Positions 44,394 through 55,650 are shown, numbered from the stretch's first letter. The stretch: 64,000 bases of DNA from Crossaster papposus (GCA_037893245.1 JBAIAA010000251.1:1-64000); one strand, 5' to 3'. Program-made: numbers and translations. The notes: generated from the sequence alone by a model not told the origin.

Positions 44394-45290
44394 ATTTAAG
44401 ATTTCAAGTTCTGCGCAGATTTCTCTGTACGCAAATTTGTGCGATGTCGCACGGATGGGCACCTACATGTACATTTTCATTGCACATTTCTGCGCAGCTA
44501 TGTCGTACGATAAGTCGCACTCACGTACAGCAGATTTAAATGCAGATTTATGTGCACTTTCCTGCGATGTCAGCAAAATGAGGAGGTGGGGGTGTTGGGG
44601 GAGGGGGATCAGGGATCAGGGGGCGCCACCAACGTTGGGTCGCATCTCATTCTCTTTGTATTATAGACTACATGCAGCGCGCACAAATCGCAGGCACGCG
44701 CCGCAAACCCAATATGCAATGCACAACCTCGGTGATACAAAATGTACTGTACATGTATGTACATGTATGTTGTACCTTACAATACAAAAATAGCGTCGGT
44801 CCGTTTCACAGTTCCCTAGTTAGGTTTAAAGCTATAGCCCATACGGATTGATCCATTAAAGTACATGTAGTACATTTAGAGAAAAAAAATTAAGTCAATA
44901 AAAGTTTTTATTGACTTAACAGATATTTATTTTCTCATTATTTCGAGCACTCCTATTTTTGTAATGGAAGAGTCACACTAGACAGCCGTTTGTACTCGGC
45001 TCACCCACCCCCCCCCCCCCCCCCCCCCCCCCCCTCCCTCGTAGGATACAAATTTAACTTTATGTGCTGACATCGCAGAAATGTGCACATAAATTGGCAT
45101 ATAATTCTGCATATAATTCTGCTGTACGTGAGTGCGACATAACTGCGCAGAAATGTGCAATGAAAATGTACATCCGTGCGAAATCTAAAATCAAAATATG
45201 CGACTTTTCAAAAAATCTGCGCAGAAAATATTCCCCATCACATAAATTTGTTCAGAAATCTACAATAAAATCTCATATCAAATATTATCA
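44299..45290. mobile_element. Fold-back element with G-rich/poly-C loop
   Basis: Arms 44299-44577 and about 45062-45290 are inverted copies with insertions: attttattgtagatttctg, 'tttatgtgatgg', 'ttttcattgcacatttctgc', 'cactcacgtacagca' and 'tgcgatgtcagc' occur in mirror order. The loop holds a G-rich stretch (44583-44627) followed by cgccaccaacgttg (also at 4327 in the nested 4-5 kb element) and a C run (45008-45034). No coding capacity. Confidence 0.65.
45008..45034. repeat. Poly-C tract (27 C)
   Basis: Uninterrupted C run on the inner edge of the right arm of the fold-back element. Confidence 0.85.
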
Positions 45291-45580
45291 GCGTTTTCAC
45301 GAAGAGACGAATTTGGCCAAAATCATTAATTTTTCAAAATTCGTTTTTTGGCCGAAATCGATCAAGTGGATACAACGAACATTCTGGCGAGTTTAATATT
45401 GTCAAAATCTGTCTGAATCATTAAGATTACAAAAATCCTACAGGGGAAAATTTCACCCAAATCGTATTTTAATTTTTCACGAAGAGACAAATTATATTTT
45501 GTCCCCGCGTAGATAGAAATAACGTTGCTCCGAGTGCAAAAACAACGCGCGTACAATGTATATACTGTGGCGAAACAAGG
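45291..45580 (+). repeat. Dispersed repeat, copy 1
   Basis: Contains ttttcacgaagagac, attatattttgtc and gagtgcaaaaacaacgcgcg, all repeated in the same orientation at 47218-47440. Family not identified. Confidence 0.6.
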
Positions 45581-46960
45581 TCAGACTAAAACTTGTCTAA
45601 TTCATGCACTTTAATGCATTGAGTGTGGGGACCAATCAGTGGTTCGCACCACGTAGGTCGGTGACCATCCAGCGGTGTGCCGCGACCAATCAGCAGCGCG
45701 TATGGTTCTAGTCCGGGGCTTCGTCGAAGCTTTGGGCAGTTCTTGCAAATGGTGGCTATGCTACATGACCTTTGTCTGTTACTTGCGCAATTCGATTCCT
45801 CACGACACGAAACAGGGTTTCAACGTTAGCTTCGGGAAGTGTAGTTGTAAACTTTACCGTGTATTGTTATTGCATTTATTGCGGGAACTAGTGTGTGCGA
45901 GGGTAGTGAAGCCTGGTTCAAGAGCTAGTGTTACTTGCTGTGGGTGGTGATTGCCTGTCGTCGGTTTAACGCTGTAGTGGCGGTGACGGCTGAGTGGCGA
46001 TCCGGTGGTTGTCGAGTAGCTAGCTCTGTGAGGCTTACCGTCGTAGCGCTTAGTTCTTGTGAGGGTACTCGCACCCTGGTCTGTGCATAATTAACGATCT
46101 ATGTAGTTGTGTGAGGGTAACTGTTGCTGGAATAGTAGCGCGGTACCCTCGTGGATTGAGTAGCTGTTCCGATAGTCAGATAACACTGGGACTTGAAGGG
46201 ACGGGGCTAGGGTAACATGTTGATTGGGATTTAGCAGAGCTGAGGGTGATTGAAGGGTCTGCATGCCGTGTTCTATGCCAGGCGGCGTAGCATCGGTTGA
46301 GTGCATCCCTGATCATTAAGCTAGCTGTCCCCAGAGACGTTTACCTGGTCTATTGTTTCTAAAGTCCAACGAGGGTTATTCTGATCGTTCTGTTCAGTGA
46401 GGATTAATTCTGGTTATTGTGGAGTTCATTTACCTCTGTGTGAGGGCTATTGCAAGTACCCCCCCCCCCCCCCCCCCCCTCCCCTTAAGTGTTACTTTAT
46501 TTGCTAGTAAAGACCTGTGAGGATTTATATTGTTATTAGTTATTATATTTATAGTGGTGCAGTTGACCACAGTGAGGACTACCTTGAGTCAAGTTATTTA
46601 TAGTGGTGCAGTTGACCACAGTGAGGACTACCTGGAGTCAAGTTATTTATAGTGGTGCAGTTGACCACAGTGAGGACTATTTGTAGCTAAGTTTATTATA
46701 AGAGGTGCAGTTGACCCCTTGTTGTAACAAGCGAGGATTATCATTGTATAAATGTATTGATTGCTTATAATATAATTAAGGCTTTGATCAAAGAAGAATA
46801 AGACCAATCATACTCGTCCTTGGAATCTGTTGTCATCGAGGTTTATTTGCAGTGTGTGAGGACTATTAGGACCAATTAATTGGTGCTCTGATTATATTAC
46901 ATTTAAGTTACCCTCTCAGTCACAGAACCGTGGTATATTTCCACCAAACGAACTGCCCCT
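45581..46960 (+). other. Non-coding region rich in GTGAGG; possible LTR
   Basis: No domain-bearing frame. Ten exact GTGAGG hexamers on the plus strand (46028, 46059, 46111, 46397, 46440, 46517, 46572, 46621, 46670, 46856), most followed by a purine and TA. It contains a poly-C run (46459-46479) and a 49-bp tandem repeat (46546-46720). It could be a decayed LTR or a repeat-derived leader. Confidence 0.4.
46546..46720 (+). repeat. 49-bp tandem repeat, about 3 copies
   Basis: The unit contains tagtggtgcagttgaccac and gtgaggactacc at exact 49-bp spacing (46552, 46601, 46650), followed by a diverged fourth partial copy. Confidence 0.85.
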
Positions 46961-47126
46961 AGGCTAAGTCCGCCGTTCGTAATTGTCCTCCTTGCGTCTG
47001 GATTGCCGCTCATCCCCTCGTAAGGTTATACATAGCTTTGTGGGATAATAGGCGTTGGTTGGAGTCCTGGGATCAATAAGATCTGTCCCGGAAGGTCTCC
47101 CCGCTGACGTCGCCTCCGCCACAATA

Positions 47127-47220
47127 CATTGTATATACATTGTATATACATTGTATATACATTGTATATACATTGTATATACATTGTATATACATTGTAT
47201 ATACATTGTATATACATTCA
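47127..47220. repeat. 11-bp minisatellite (attgtatatac), 8 copies
   Basis: A tandem run of attgtatatac; a two-copy version of the motif occurs at 47410-47430. Open frames across it are artefacts of the period. Confidence 0.9.
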
Positions 47221-47530
47221 CGAAGAGGCAAAAATGGGCAAAACAAGTTTGTAAGTTTTCACGAAGAGACAAATTCGTGCGCTATGGGCAAAAAAAACAC
47301 CAACGTAGATTTGGAATTTTCACCAACAGCCGAAAAATAATTTTCACGAACAGTTAAATTATATTTTGTCTCTGCGTAGATCTCCGAGTGCAAAAACAAC
47401 GCGCGTACAATGTATATACATTGTATATACATTCACGAAGAGACAAATTAGGGCACGGAGAGCATAATTCGTGCGCTATGGGCAAAAAAGCCACCAACGT
47501 AGATTTGGAATTTTCACGAACAGAAACATG
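47218..47530 (+). repeat. Dispersed repeat, copies 2 and 3
   Basis: Two tandem-like blocks (47218-47340 and 47430-47525), each with ttcacgaagagacaaatt, 'cgtgcgctatgggcaaaaa' and 'ccaacgtagatttggaattt', related to 45291-45580. Confidence 0.65.
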
Positions 47531-47616
47531 TATATCTACATTAATTACTCGTCAATTAAGTTTGTTAGTGTTCTTTAATAGGTATATTGTTAAAGTGTTA
47601 GATCTCACCTCGTAGA

Positions 47617-47826
47617 CAATTAAAATAATAATCCAAAGACGATTGTAAACTGGAACAAGCTCCCTGATCTACTTATTCATCAAGCATCATCATCCCAATT
47701 TAAGACAGCCCTAGGAAAACATCTCGCATCACAACCTTAATTTCACGCTTGCACGGCACCGGCGTAGAGTCAAACTGGTTGATGATGCCTAGCGGCGATG
47801 TCTAGTCAATTCTGAGATTCTGAGAT
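47617..47826 (+). pseudogene. CR1-like LINE 3' end, second copy
   Basis: Matches 30958-31172, from aattaaaataataatccaaa to the terminal attctgagattctgag. 5' truncated to about 210 bp. Followed directly by (GGGGGT)4. Confidence 0.8.
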
Positions 47827-47944
47827 GGGGGTGGGGGTGGGGGTGGGGGTGTCATTAATTTCTCCTCACTCGGCATTTTGAGCCTCAGTCGAAAACTGGA
47901 CAACAAAAACTCAGTCGACAAAAAGGGCCACCACATTAATAATT
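47827..47944 (+). repeat. (GGGGGT)4 plus shared repeat block
   Basis: Four GGGGGT units (quadruplex-prone on paper), then tcggcattttgagcctc, 'ccaccacattaataatttgg'. The same block, also preceded by a G run, is at 58379-58500. Confidence 0.75.
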
Positions 47945-48144
47945 TGGTGAGTGGATGCTGAACTTAGAAGAGTTACTTACAGTGATGAATGAGAGGACTC
48001 GTGATCAGTTATATCTTTCACTGGAGAATAATGAGATGTATGACCTCGAAGATGAGCGGGTGTTGCGCTCATTGTTCCTGCCTCATGTAGTCTAAGAGAT
48101 AGGTCCATTTAATCAGAACTTTTGGTGACAAAGGTTTGAGTGGC

Positions 48145-48660
48145 TTACTTTATGTAAAATTTGGTGCTGATTCAAAAAAAAGCACTCTTATTGACCCCAC
48201 TCAAGACATTTTTGTGATTTTTGGCAATTTTTTACCAAAAGTGGCCTTTTTTACCTATTTTTGAAAAAAATGTATTAAAACATCAAATTATTCATTTTTC
48301 ATGATTTGTATTGTTTTACTTTATGTAAATTGGGGTGCTGATTCCAAAAAAAAACACCCTTATTGACCATACTCAAGAAATATTTGTGATTTTGGCAATT
48401 TTTGACCAAAAATGATTTTTTTTTAACTATTTTGGAAAATAATTATTAAAACATCAAATTATCAATTTTTCATGATTTTTATTGTTTTACTTTATGGAAA
48501 TTGGGGTGCTGATTTTTTAAAAAGCACTCTTATTGACCCTAATCATGACATTTGTGTGATTTGGGCCCTGTTTAAAACAAAAAATGACGCTTTTTTTACT
48601 ATTTTGTAAATACGAAAAAAAATACCGCAATATTATATTATTTACTCTTTATGGTTTTGA
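48145..48660. repeat. 171-bp subterminal tandem repeat, left arm
   Basis: Three copies starting at ttactttatg (48145, 48316, 48487), each with 'gctgattc', a run of A, 'cttattgacc' and 'attaaaacatcaaatta'. Mirrored at about 52830-53350 in the right arm. Confidence 0.85.
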
Positions 48661-48697
48661 TTACCCCTTTTAGTTGACTTTATAGTTCACTTCTATT

Positions 48698-50780
48698 CTA
48701 TTCTCCATCTTCATCACTTTCACGTTCGTCCTCTGATTCGTCATCAGTGAAATTGTCTCTTTCATCGCAGTCATCTTCCTCTGCATCTGTGACATCTTCT
48801 GGTTCCATAGTCTTAGAGAGCACAGCTGGCATCTGACTTCTGGTGAACCAAAGTGGCAGATAAACTTCATCAACTTCTTTCCAACCATGATCCGTGGGTT
48901 GCATATTCTCCAGGGGATCTCTCATATCAGCATGCTTCCAAAGCTAAGATAGGCCACATAGTTGCACCGTGCTATCTTTGCATCAGAACAATCTTACAGG
49001 GTGGAAGCATGCCTGCATCAAGGCTTTTGATATTTTCCAGAGGACTGTCAGGGTAGGTTGGTTTGTATTTCTGTTTGAAGGTCTTCAACCTAGCCTCATC
49101 CACAGATGTCAAAGCTTTCTGACCATACAGTGAACATACATATTTCTCGAGCAGTCTGTCACTATCATCAAAGATTGTGGTCTCTCCAATATTTCCAGGG
49201 ATGTAGTCGAGTCCATCACAAGTCCCTGCAAGTCCCTGTAAGTCCCTGCAAGTCCATCACAAGTCCTCCGGTTCCAATTCAAATCGCAAGCTATTCAAAT
49301 CAGCTTTGACAAAAGCATTCCTTTGTCATTGTTCATCCAGTTACTTGTGACTGCCTTTATGAAGGGACTGGTGACTGGCTTCACGAAAGGACTTGTGAAA
49401 GGACTTGCAGGGACTCGACTACAACCCTGAATATTTCCAAGTCCTTCAAGATGGAGAGCATTCTTTTCTGCTATCTTCAGAGGGTTTACTTTTCTCTTCC
49501 TGAAGAAGGATGATGTATAATCGCATCCTGTGAGAGCGTGATACCCTGGCAAGGCTTTGCAAAGACATGGACCACGGTGATTTGCTAGTGCTGTGATATG
49601 GATGACCGTCTTGTGTTATCACTTGAATGTCCTACATCCATCCACACATTGGCGTTCACCCGACTAGCATGATAGAGGAGGATAACGATGATATCAGCAT
49701 CTGTTGCACGGATGACAATGTTTTGTCCTGGCACTGCATTAGCCAATACGCTGAGATGATAAGCAACCCTCGTGTCGGCCTCTACATGAGAACATACAAG
49801 TTCTGGTACCTCACTGAACTCCACGGTTCCTGTGTCTGTTACTGTATATTGAAGACTCTGCTCCTCATGTGTAACAACAACTTTCTTATGTTGAATGATA
49901 TGCCCATACTTATCATGTTTCCACTCCTCCAGGAGTAACTTCAGAAGTGCCGTTTTGAAACTTGATGACCTCAAGGCAAGTCGGAAATCTTTGGGACGGA
50001 ACTGGTCTCCTCCAGTATTGTTGAATGATCCGTCAGTTTCACCTCTTGCTCGCTGCTCAATATTTTTGATACTTTTCACATAGCTGTCACAAACAAAGTG
50101 TACGTCTTTTGCTGGTGTGCTGCATATTATTCTCAGAAGTAGCTCTGCTATGTCACCCAAACGGAGAGGCAAGTCAGTAGGTAGTGACTGGATTATGAAC
50201 ATGGCATCATACAGAAGTACATCCACTGATCTTGGATTATCATGTTCGATCAGAGCTTCCAGGTGTTTGGAGAATTTGCTCCTTGGTGTCTTCTTCAGTG
50301 TTCCATACTTGCAAGCGAGAGTGGGACAGGGGTGAGGGGAAAAGGAAACAATTTTTCCAATTCAATCTTCCTGGTGCAAGCAAGATACACTAATCTACCT
50401 AGCAAGTCCCGTGTCGTCTTCAGCTCCACAAATTTTTCTTGTTTACCACATACTTTACTCTTGACTGCAGCACTAGCAAAGTTTTTCACTTTCTTCCATT
50501 TTCAGAGGCCTCTCAAATCTTTCCGGATCTGCAAAACACCCTTCTAGAAACTCACTCTTCCACTTATCACCTAACTGAAAGACATTGAGCATATCTTCCT
50601 TTACTTCATCATATGCTTTCTTCCCATCTGCCAGGCAATAAAGGTTTGTATCTGCGGTCAAGGACTGAGCAAAAGGATTCATAATGGTGTCGATTGTATT
50701 GGAGATGCTTCCTATGTTTTGTTGGAATCTCTTGACTTGTGACTTTTGGAGCTCATGACTTGGATTAGTATGCTTTCTGA
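48698..50780 (-). pseudogene. Transposon protein, C-terminal half (left arm, broken)
   Basis: Minus-strand frames 50682-50473, 50489-50295, 50226-49585 and 48925-48698 together cover the same protein as the right arm, and coding similarity extends upstream through the loop to about 50780. It begins around an NPF motif (MNPFAQSLTADTNLYCL) that corresponds to 'DNPFMGDSQELMTLD' in the 54-kb protein. Damage: a missing T near 49605 and a missing 4-bp block near 50305 relative to the right arm, plus a MITE at 49196-49429. Same acidic C-terminus (DDESEDERESDED). Confidence 0.8.
49196..49429. mobile_element. hAT-type MITE in left arm
   Basis: Ends cagggatgtagtcgagtc and the reverse complement of gactcgactacaaccctg. 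Flanked by the 8-bp repeat aatatttc (49188-49195 and 49430-49437). The right arm keeps the empty site (gaaatatt at about 52245), confirming the duplication. Interior 'caagtcc' motifs recur many times. Confidence 0.9.
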
Positions 50781-50897
50781 CTTCTGCAGGTACAAACCTT
50801 TATTGCCTGGCAGATGGGAAGAAAGCATCTACTGAAGTAAAGGAAGATATGCTCAATGTCTTTCAGTTAGGTGATAAGTGGAAGAGTGAGTTTCTAG

Positions 50898-51121
50898 CAG
50901 GGATGTAGTCGAGTCCATCACAAGTCCCTGCAAGTCCCTGCAAGTCCATCACAAGTCCTTCAGTTCCAATTCAAATCACAAGCTATTCAAATCAGCTTTG
51001 ACAAAGGCATTCCTTTGTCATTGTTCATCCAGTTACTTGTGACTGGCTTTATGAAGGGACTTGTGACTGGCTTCACGAAAGGACTTGTGAAAGGACTTGC
51101 AGGGACTCGACTACAACCCTG
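50898..51121. mobile_element. hAT-type MITE in right arm
   Basis: Same family as 49196-49429 at a different position. Flanked by gtttctag (50890-50897 and 51122-51129); the left arm has the empty site ctagaaac at 50544-50551. Confidence 0.9.
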
Positions 51122-51244
51122 GTTTCTAGAAGGGTGTTTTGCAGATCCGGAAAAGATTTGAGAGGCCTCTGAAAAGGAAGAAAGTGAAACAACTCTGCTA
51201 GTGCTGCAGTCAAGAGTAAAGTATGTGGTAAACAAGAAAAAGTT

Positions 51245-52465
51245 GTGGAGCTGAAGACGACACGGGACTTGCTAGGTAGATTAGTGTATCTTGCTTGCAC
51301 CAGGAAGATTGAATTGGAAAAGGTGTTTCCTTTCCCCCTCACCCCTGTCCCACTCTTGCTTGCAAGTATATATGGAACACTGAAGAAGACACCAATGAGC
51401 AAACTCTCCAAACACCTGGAAGCTCTGATCGAACATGATAATCCAAGATCAGTGGATGTACTTCTGTATGATGCCATGTTCATAATCCAGTCACTACCTA
51501 CTGACTTGCCTCTCCGTTTGGGTGACATAGCAGAGCTACTTCTGAGAATAATATGCAGCACACCAGCAAAAGACGTACACTTTGTTTGTGACAGCTATGT
51601 GAAAAGTATCAAAAATGTTGAGCAGCGAGCAAGAGGTGAAACTGACGGATCATTCAACATTACTGGAGGAGACCAGTTTCGTCCCAAAGATTTCCGACTT
51701 GCCTTGAGGTCATCAAGTTTCAAAACGGCACTTCTGAAGTTCCTCCTGGAGGAGTGGAAACATGATAAGTATGGGCATATCATTCAACATAAGAAAGTTG
51801 TTGTTACACATGAGGAGCAGAGTCTTCAATATACAGTAACAGACACAGGAACCGTGGAGTTCAGTGAGGTACCTGAACTTGTATGTTCTCATGTAGAGGC
51901 CGACACGAGGGTTGCTTATCATCTCAGCGTATTGGCTAATGCAGTGCCAGGACAGAATATTGTCATCCGTGCAACAGATGCTGATATCATCGTTATCCTC
52001 CTATATCATGCTAGTCGGGTGAACGCCAATGTGTGGATGGATGTAGGACATTCAAGTGATAACACAAGACGGTACATCCATATCACAGCACTAGCAAATC
52101 ATCGTGGACCATGTCTTTGCAAAACCTTGCTAGGGTATCACGCTCTCAAAGGATGCGATTATACATCATCCTTCTTCAGGAAGGGAAAAGTAAACCCTCT
52201 GAAGATAGCAGAAAAGAATGCTCTCCATCTTGAAGGACTTGGAAATATTGGAGAGTCCACAACCTTTGATGATAGTGACAGCCTGCTCGAGAAATATGTA
52301 TGTTCACTGTATGGTCAGAAAGCTTTGACATCTGTGGATGAGGCTAGGTTGAAGACCTTCAAACAGAAATACAAACCAACCGACCCTGACAGTCCTCTGG
52401 AAAATATCAAAAGCCTTGATACAGGCATGCTTCCACCCTGTAAGAATGTTCTGATGAAAAGATAG
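51245..52465 (+). CDS. PIN/FEN-like nuclease part of transposon protein (right arm)
   Basis: Open for 406 codons; the first residue is not an ATG and the true protein starts further upstream, beyond the MITE at 50898. A proline-rich joint (FPFPLTPVPLLLA) precedes acidic motifs spaced as in PIN/XPG-type nucleases: DVLLYDAMF, HFVCDSY, EADTRVAYH, ATDADIIVILL and GCDYTSSFF. The 55.7-57.0 kb protein has the same series (FDGPAVV, VDIVWDTY, EQADSRM, VDSDVVVIL, GSDTTSQF). The frame ends prematurely at 52465; the remainder follows in another frame at 52480. Nuclease activity is inferred from motif pattern only. Confidence 0.65.
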   Translation: MELKTTRDLLGRLVYLACTRKIELEKVFPFPLTPVPLLLASIYGTLKKTPMSKLSKHLEALIEHDNPRSVDVLLYDAMFIIQSLPTDLPLRLGDIAELLLRIICSTPAKDVHFVCDSYVKSIKNVEQRARGETDGSFNITGGDQFRPKDFRLALRSSSFKTALLKFLLEEWKHDKYGHIIQHKKVVVTHEEQSLQYTVTDTGTVEFSEVPELVCSHVEADTRVAYHLSVLANAVPGQNIVIRATDADIIVILLYHASRVNANVWMDVGHSSDNTRRYIHITALANHRGPCLCKTLLGYHALKGCDYTSSFFRKGKVNPLKIAEKNALHLEGLGNIGESTTFDDSDSLLEKYVCSLYGQKALTSVDEARLKTFKQKYKPTDPDSPLENIKSLDTGMLPPCKNVLMKR

Positions 52466-52479
52466 CACGGTGCAACTAT

Positions 52480-52734
52480 GTGGCCTATCTTTGGAAGCAT
52501 GCTGATATGAGAGATCCCCTGGAGAATATGCAACCCACGGATCATGGTTGGAAAGAAGTTGATGGAGTTTATCTGCCACTTTGGTTCACCGGAAGTCAGA
52601 TGCCAGCTGTGCTCTCTACGACTATGGAACCAGAAGATGTCACAGATGCAGAGGAAGATGACTGCGATGAAAGAGACAATTTCACTGATGACGAATCAGA
52701 GGACGAACGTGAAAGTGATAAAGATGGAGAATAG
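52480..52734 (+). pseudogene. C-terminal end of the transposon protein (right arm)
   Basis: 84 codons in a shifted frame, continuing the 51245-52465 product (VAYLWKHADMRDPLE, then DHGWKEVDGVYLPLWF) and ending in a strongly acidic tail (AEEDDCDERDNFTDDESEDE). Aligns in position with 'ASIWLLSLKTEMNVP...WSKNGNTWEPLW' of the 57-kb protein but lacks that protein's cysteine-rich end. Confidence 0.65.
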
Positions 52735-52829
52735 AATAGAAGTGAACTATAAAGATTCAGCGTATGTTCAGTTAACTATCATTCACACAATCACACATTG
52801 CATTTAATTTCAACTAAAAGGGGTAATCA

Positions 52830-53350
52830 AAACCATGAAGAGTAAATAATCTAATATTGCGGTATTTTTTTTCGTATTTACAAAATAGTAAAAAAAGCGT
52901 CATTTTTGGTTTTAAACAGGGCCCAAATCACAAAAATGTTATGATTAGGGTCAATAAGAGTGCTTTTTAAAGAATCAGCACCCCTAATTTCCATAAAGTA
53001 AAACAATAAAAATCATGAAAAATGAATAATTTGATGTTTTAATAATTCTTTTCCAAAATAGGTAAAAAAAAAAAATAGTTTTTGGTCAAAAATTGCCAAA
53101 ATCACAAAAAATGTTTTGAGTATGGTCAATAAGGGTGCTTTTTGTGGAATCAGCACCCCAATTTACATAAAGTAAAACAATAACAATCATAAAAAATGAA
53201 TAATTTGATGTTTTAATACATTTTTTTCAAAAATAGGTAAAAAAGGCCACTTTTGGTCAAAAATGGCCAAAATTCACAAAAAATGTCTTGAGTGGGGTCA
53301 ATAAGAGTGCTTTTTTTGGAATCAGCACCAAATTTTACATAAAGTAAGCC
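52830..53350. repeat. 171-bp subterminal tandem repeat, right arm
   Basis: Mirror image of 48145-48660 with small differences. Confidence 0.85.
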
Positions 53351-54001
53351 ACTCAAACCTTTGTCACCAAAAGTTCTGATTAAATGGACCTATCTCTTAG
53401 ACTATGTATGCAAGCCAATTAAAGACGTCTGCCTGCATAAACTTAAGTTTGAAGACATCATGAGACTAGGGAATGCACTGACGGGTTGTAACTTGAAAAG
53501 TATAACTTTGTCCGATACCAACCTTCATGGCCGCCTTGCCGATGTTGGAGTTACATATATGTGGACTGAATGATGGTGACATCCCTGTAGTCCACTGGCT
53601 TAGCGCCAATTTTTGGCAAAATCGTGACCTGCCGGATTAAAGCACCAAACTTGGCACACTTGTTCTATAGAACCCACTGAACAATTCTAGAGGGGGGTGC
53701 TCGGCTTAGGTGACCTATGTCAAGGTCAGGCCGAGGTCAAAGGTCGCATGTTAAATAATATTTTATAAATTCAGATAAGATTGCAAATAAAGGCTGCCAA
53801 GCTAGATTTGAAGGCACTAAATTGTTTGCACGTGTTCTATAAGACCAACATAATCACCCTAGAGGGGGTGTACAGTTTTGGTGACCTAGGTCAAGGTCAG
53901 GTCAAAGTTCATTGACATATATTACTAAAGAAATTACTGTAGAAATGCAGATATGATTGCAAATCAAAGTTTTTGTGCATACCACCTCTAACCAAAAGTG
54001 A

Positions 54002-55505
54002 GAATTCCCCACTGACACCAACTCTGGTACCAGCAGACTACCCATCACCGTTCCACCTACTGAATATAGAAAAACCCAATCACTACCAGACAGCTACCGC
54101 ATTGTACCAGATGTGGCTTGCAATATTGATGGCGTAATTGTGTCCGAGGCGGTCATCCCTGACATCGACAGCCATCTTGAAGAGGCTAAGAAAGAAGAAG
54201 CACAGTGGGTCTATCAAAGTATTCAGCTCCTCTCCAAAGACGTATTATGTAAAGGTGAATACATTGCCTGGGCCGCCTATCATGCATCTCAACAGCCTAA
54301 GCCAGCAGACCCAGTAGGCATAAGTGCCCTCCTGCCACTCTTTCTTGATAAAGCTGCAACGATTTCAATGATCAGACACGGAATGACAATTGTAAAACGT
54401 GAAACGGCAAAAGTTAACCCAGGACAGATACCCGTGATAGCACTGGATCAACCACTCTTTGCCCTTGCTAAGTACGTGCAATGGACATGGTCGCAGACAT
54501 TTGATGAATCATCCTTTGTTGTAATGTTCGGCGGCCTTCACATAGAAATTGCTTTGTGGAGAATGGTTGGTCACCTGTTAAAAGGAAGTGACTGGACAAC
54601 AGCTTTGAGTGATGGGGAAATTGCTTCAGCAGGAACTGCAGACTCATTCCTAAATGTGTCTCACTTGACAAGAACGAGACGAGCCCATCAGATCACTGCA
54701 CTCTCCCTTGCCAAACTGCAGCAAGATGCTTGCCAAGAGATGCTAGGCCCTCATGATGAAGAAGCCTTCGATGACTGGAAAAAAGAACAGTGCAGAAAGA
54801 ATCCCACCTTTAAGTATTGGGACATGATAATGAACTTAGAAATCCTGGTCCTCATCCTTGTTCGTTCTCATCGTGAGCGTAACTTCTCACTCTTCGTTGC
54901 TGTATTGGAGACATTGACACCCTGGTTCTTTGCCTTGGACCATCAAAACTACGCTCGCTTGATTCCTGTGAATATTAGGGACATGAAGACCCTACCTGAT
55001 GGTATCAGAGATGACCTACATAAGTTCTGGGTCTTCCCAAAGACACAAAGGAAGTTCTCAGCGATGCCAATCGACCAGGCACATGAGCAAAACAATGGAT
55101 TGGTGAAAGATTCCGGTGGAGCAATCGGTTTGACAGAGAACCCTGCAGCACTCAAGAGATGGATGGTATCAGGTCCTGAACAGGCCAGACTACTATCAGA
55201 GTTTGAAGATCAGTACACTTCACATGAGACTGGAGATTCCCAAAACCACGAACAAGGGGCTTCTACTCAACAATTGGTCAAGACAAAGGTCAATCAACTC
55301 TGCGCAACAATTACATCTATGGATAACCCTTTCATGGGAGATTCCCAAGAACTCATGACCCTGGACTCTCATAACTCTGTTGGTAAAGAAGTGGCCACGA
55401 CCCTGTATACAATTGAAGCTCTAGGAAAGGAACAGTACACAGCATATGTAAAGGATGTTCTTGTGGAGAGGACAGTGTCGATTCATAAGCCAATCAAACG
55501 GAATA
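54002..55505 (+). CDS. Transposase-like N-terminal part
   Basis: The frame is open from 54002 (after an in-frame TGA at 53999) to about 55505, and continues to a stop at 55534 only after a shift. No ATG occurs until 54368, so an upstream exon or deleted segment probably supplied the start. Motifs: PVIALDQPLFALAKYVQW near 54430 (candidate catalytic Asp), FVVMFGGLHIEIALW, TADSFLNVSHLTRTRRAHQ, IPVNIRDMKTL and PIDQAHEQNN near 55070 (candidate Glu), then DNPFMGDSQELMTLD. Similar uncharacterised proteins are, to my knowledge, frequent in aquatic animal genomes; an RNase H-fold DDE transposase is my inference. Confidence 0.6.
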
Positions 55506-55506
55506 C

Positions 55507-55650
55507 CTACATCTTTTCAAGCAGCTACAAGTAAAGTCGAAGTCAAAGGCCAAGCAGCAGATGGACAACATCAAAAGCGACTGCAGTCTCTTCAGCAGGT
55601 TATTCATTACAAGTCAAGTTCGTGATGCTGATATGGACCAGTTTTTTTTT
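55507..55650 (+). pseudogene. Linker between transposase-like and nuclease parts
   Basis: The third frame is open here (LHLFKQLQVKSKSKAKQQM, then SDCSLFSRLFITSQVRDADM) and bridges the two long frames. It implies that 54002-57005 was once one gene of about 1,000 codons, broken by a shift near 55505 and another within the run of twelve T at 55642-55653. Confidence 0.65.

Larger units (their letters stand above)
48090..53403. mobile_element. Palindromic double-3'-end DNA transposon
   Basis: Ends gtctaagagataggtcc (48090) and its reverse complement (to 53403). The arms, 48090-50651 and about 50790-53403, are inverted copies of the same sequence: terminal ~100 bp, three 171-bp repeats, and the C-terminal coding part of a transposon protein. 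The loop (about 138 bp) continues the left-arm coding sequence upstream. The flanking 5-bp repeat atgta (48085-48089 and 53404-53408) rejoins the NLR sequence exactly when collapsed. Each arm also has one private hAT-type MITE. Confidence 0.85.

Noticed and set aside
45581..46960. CCAAT-like boxes (accaatcag twice near 45630-45690) as a gene promoter
   Set aside because: No downstream coding exon was recognised, and the region is repeat-like.
47026..47357. Frames with repeated YTMYIQCIYNV / YIVYTLYIHCI
   Set aside because: Produced by the 11-bp minisatellite; not genes.
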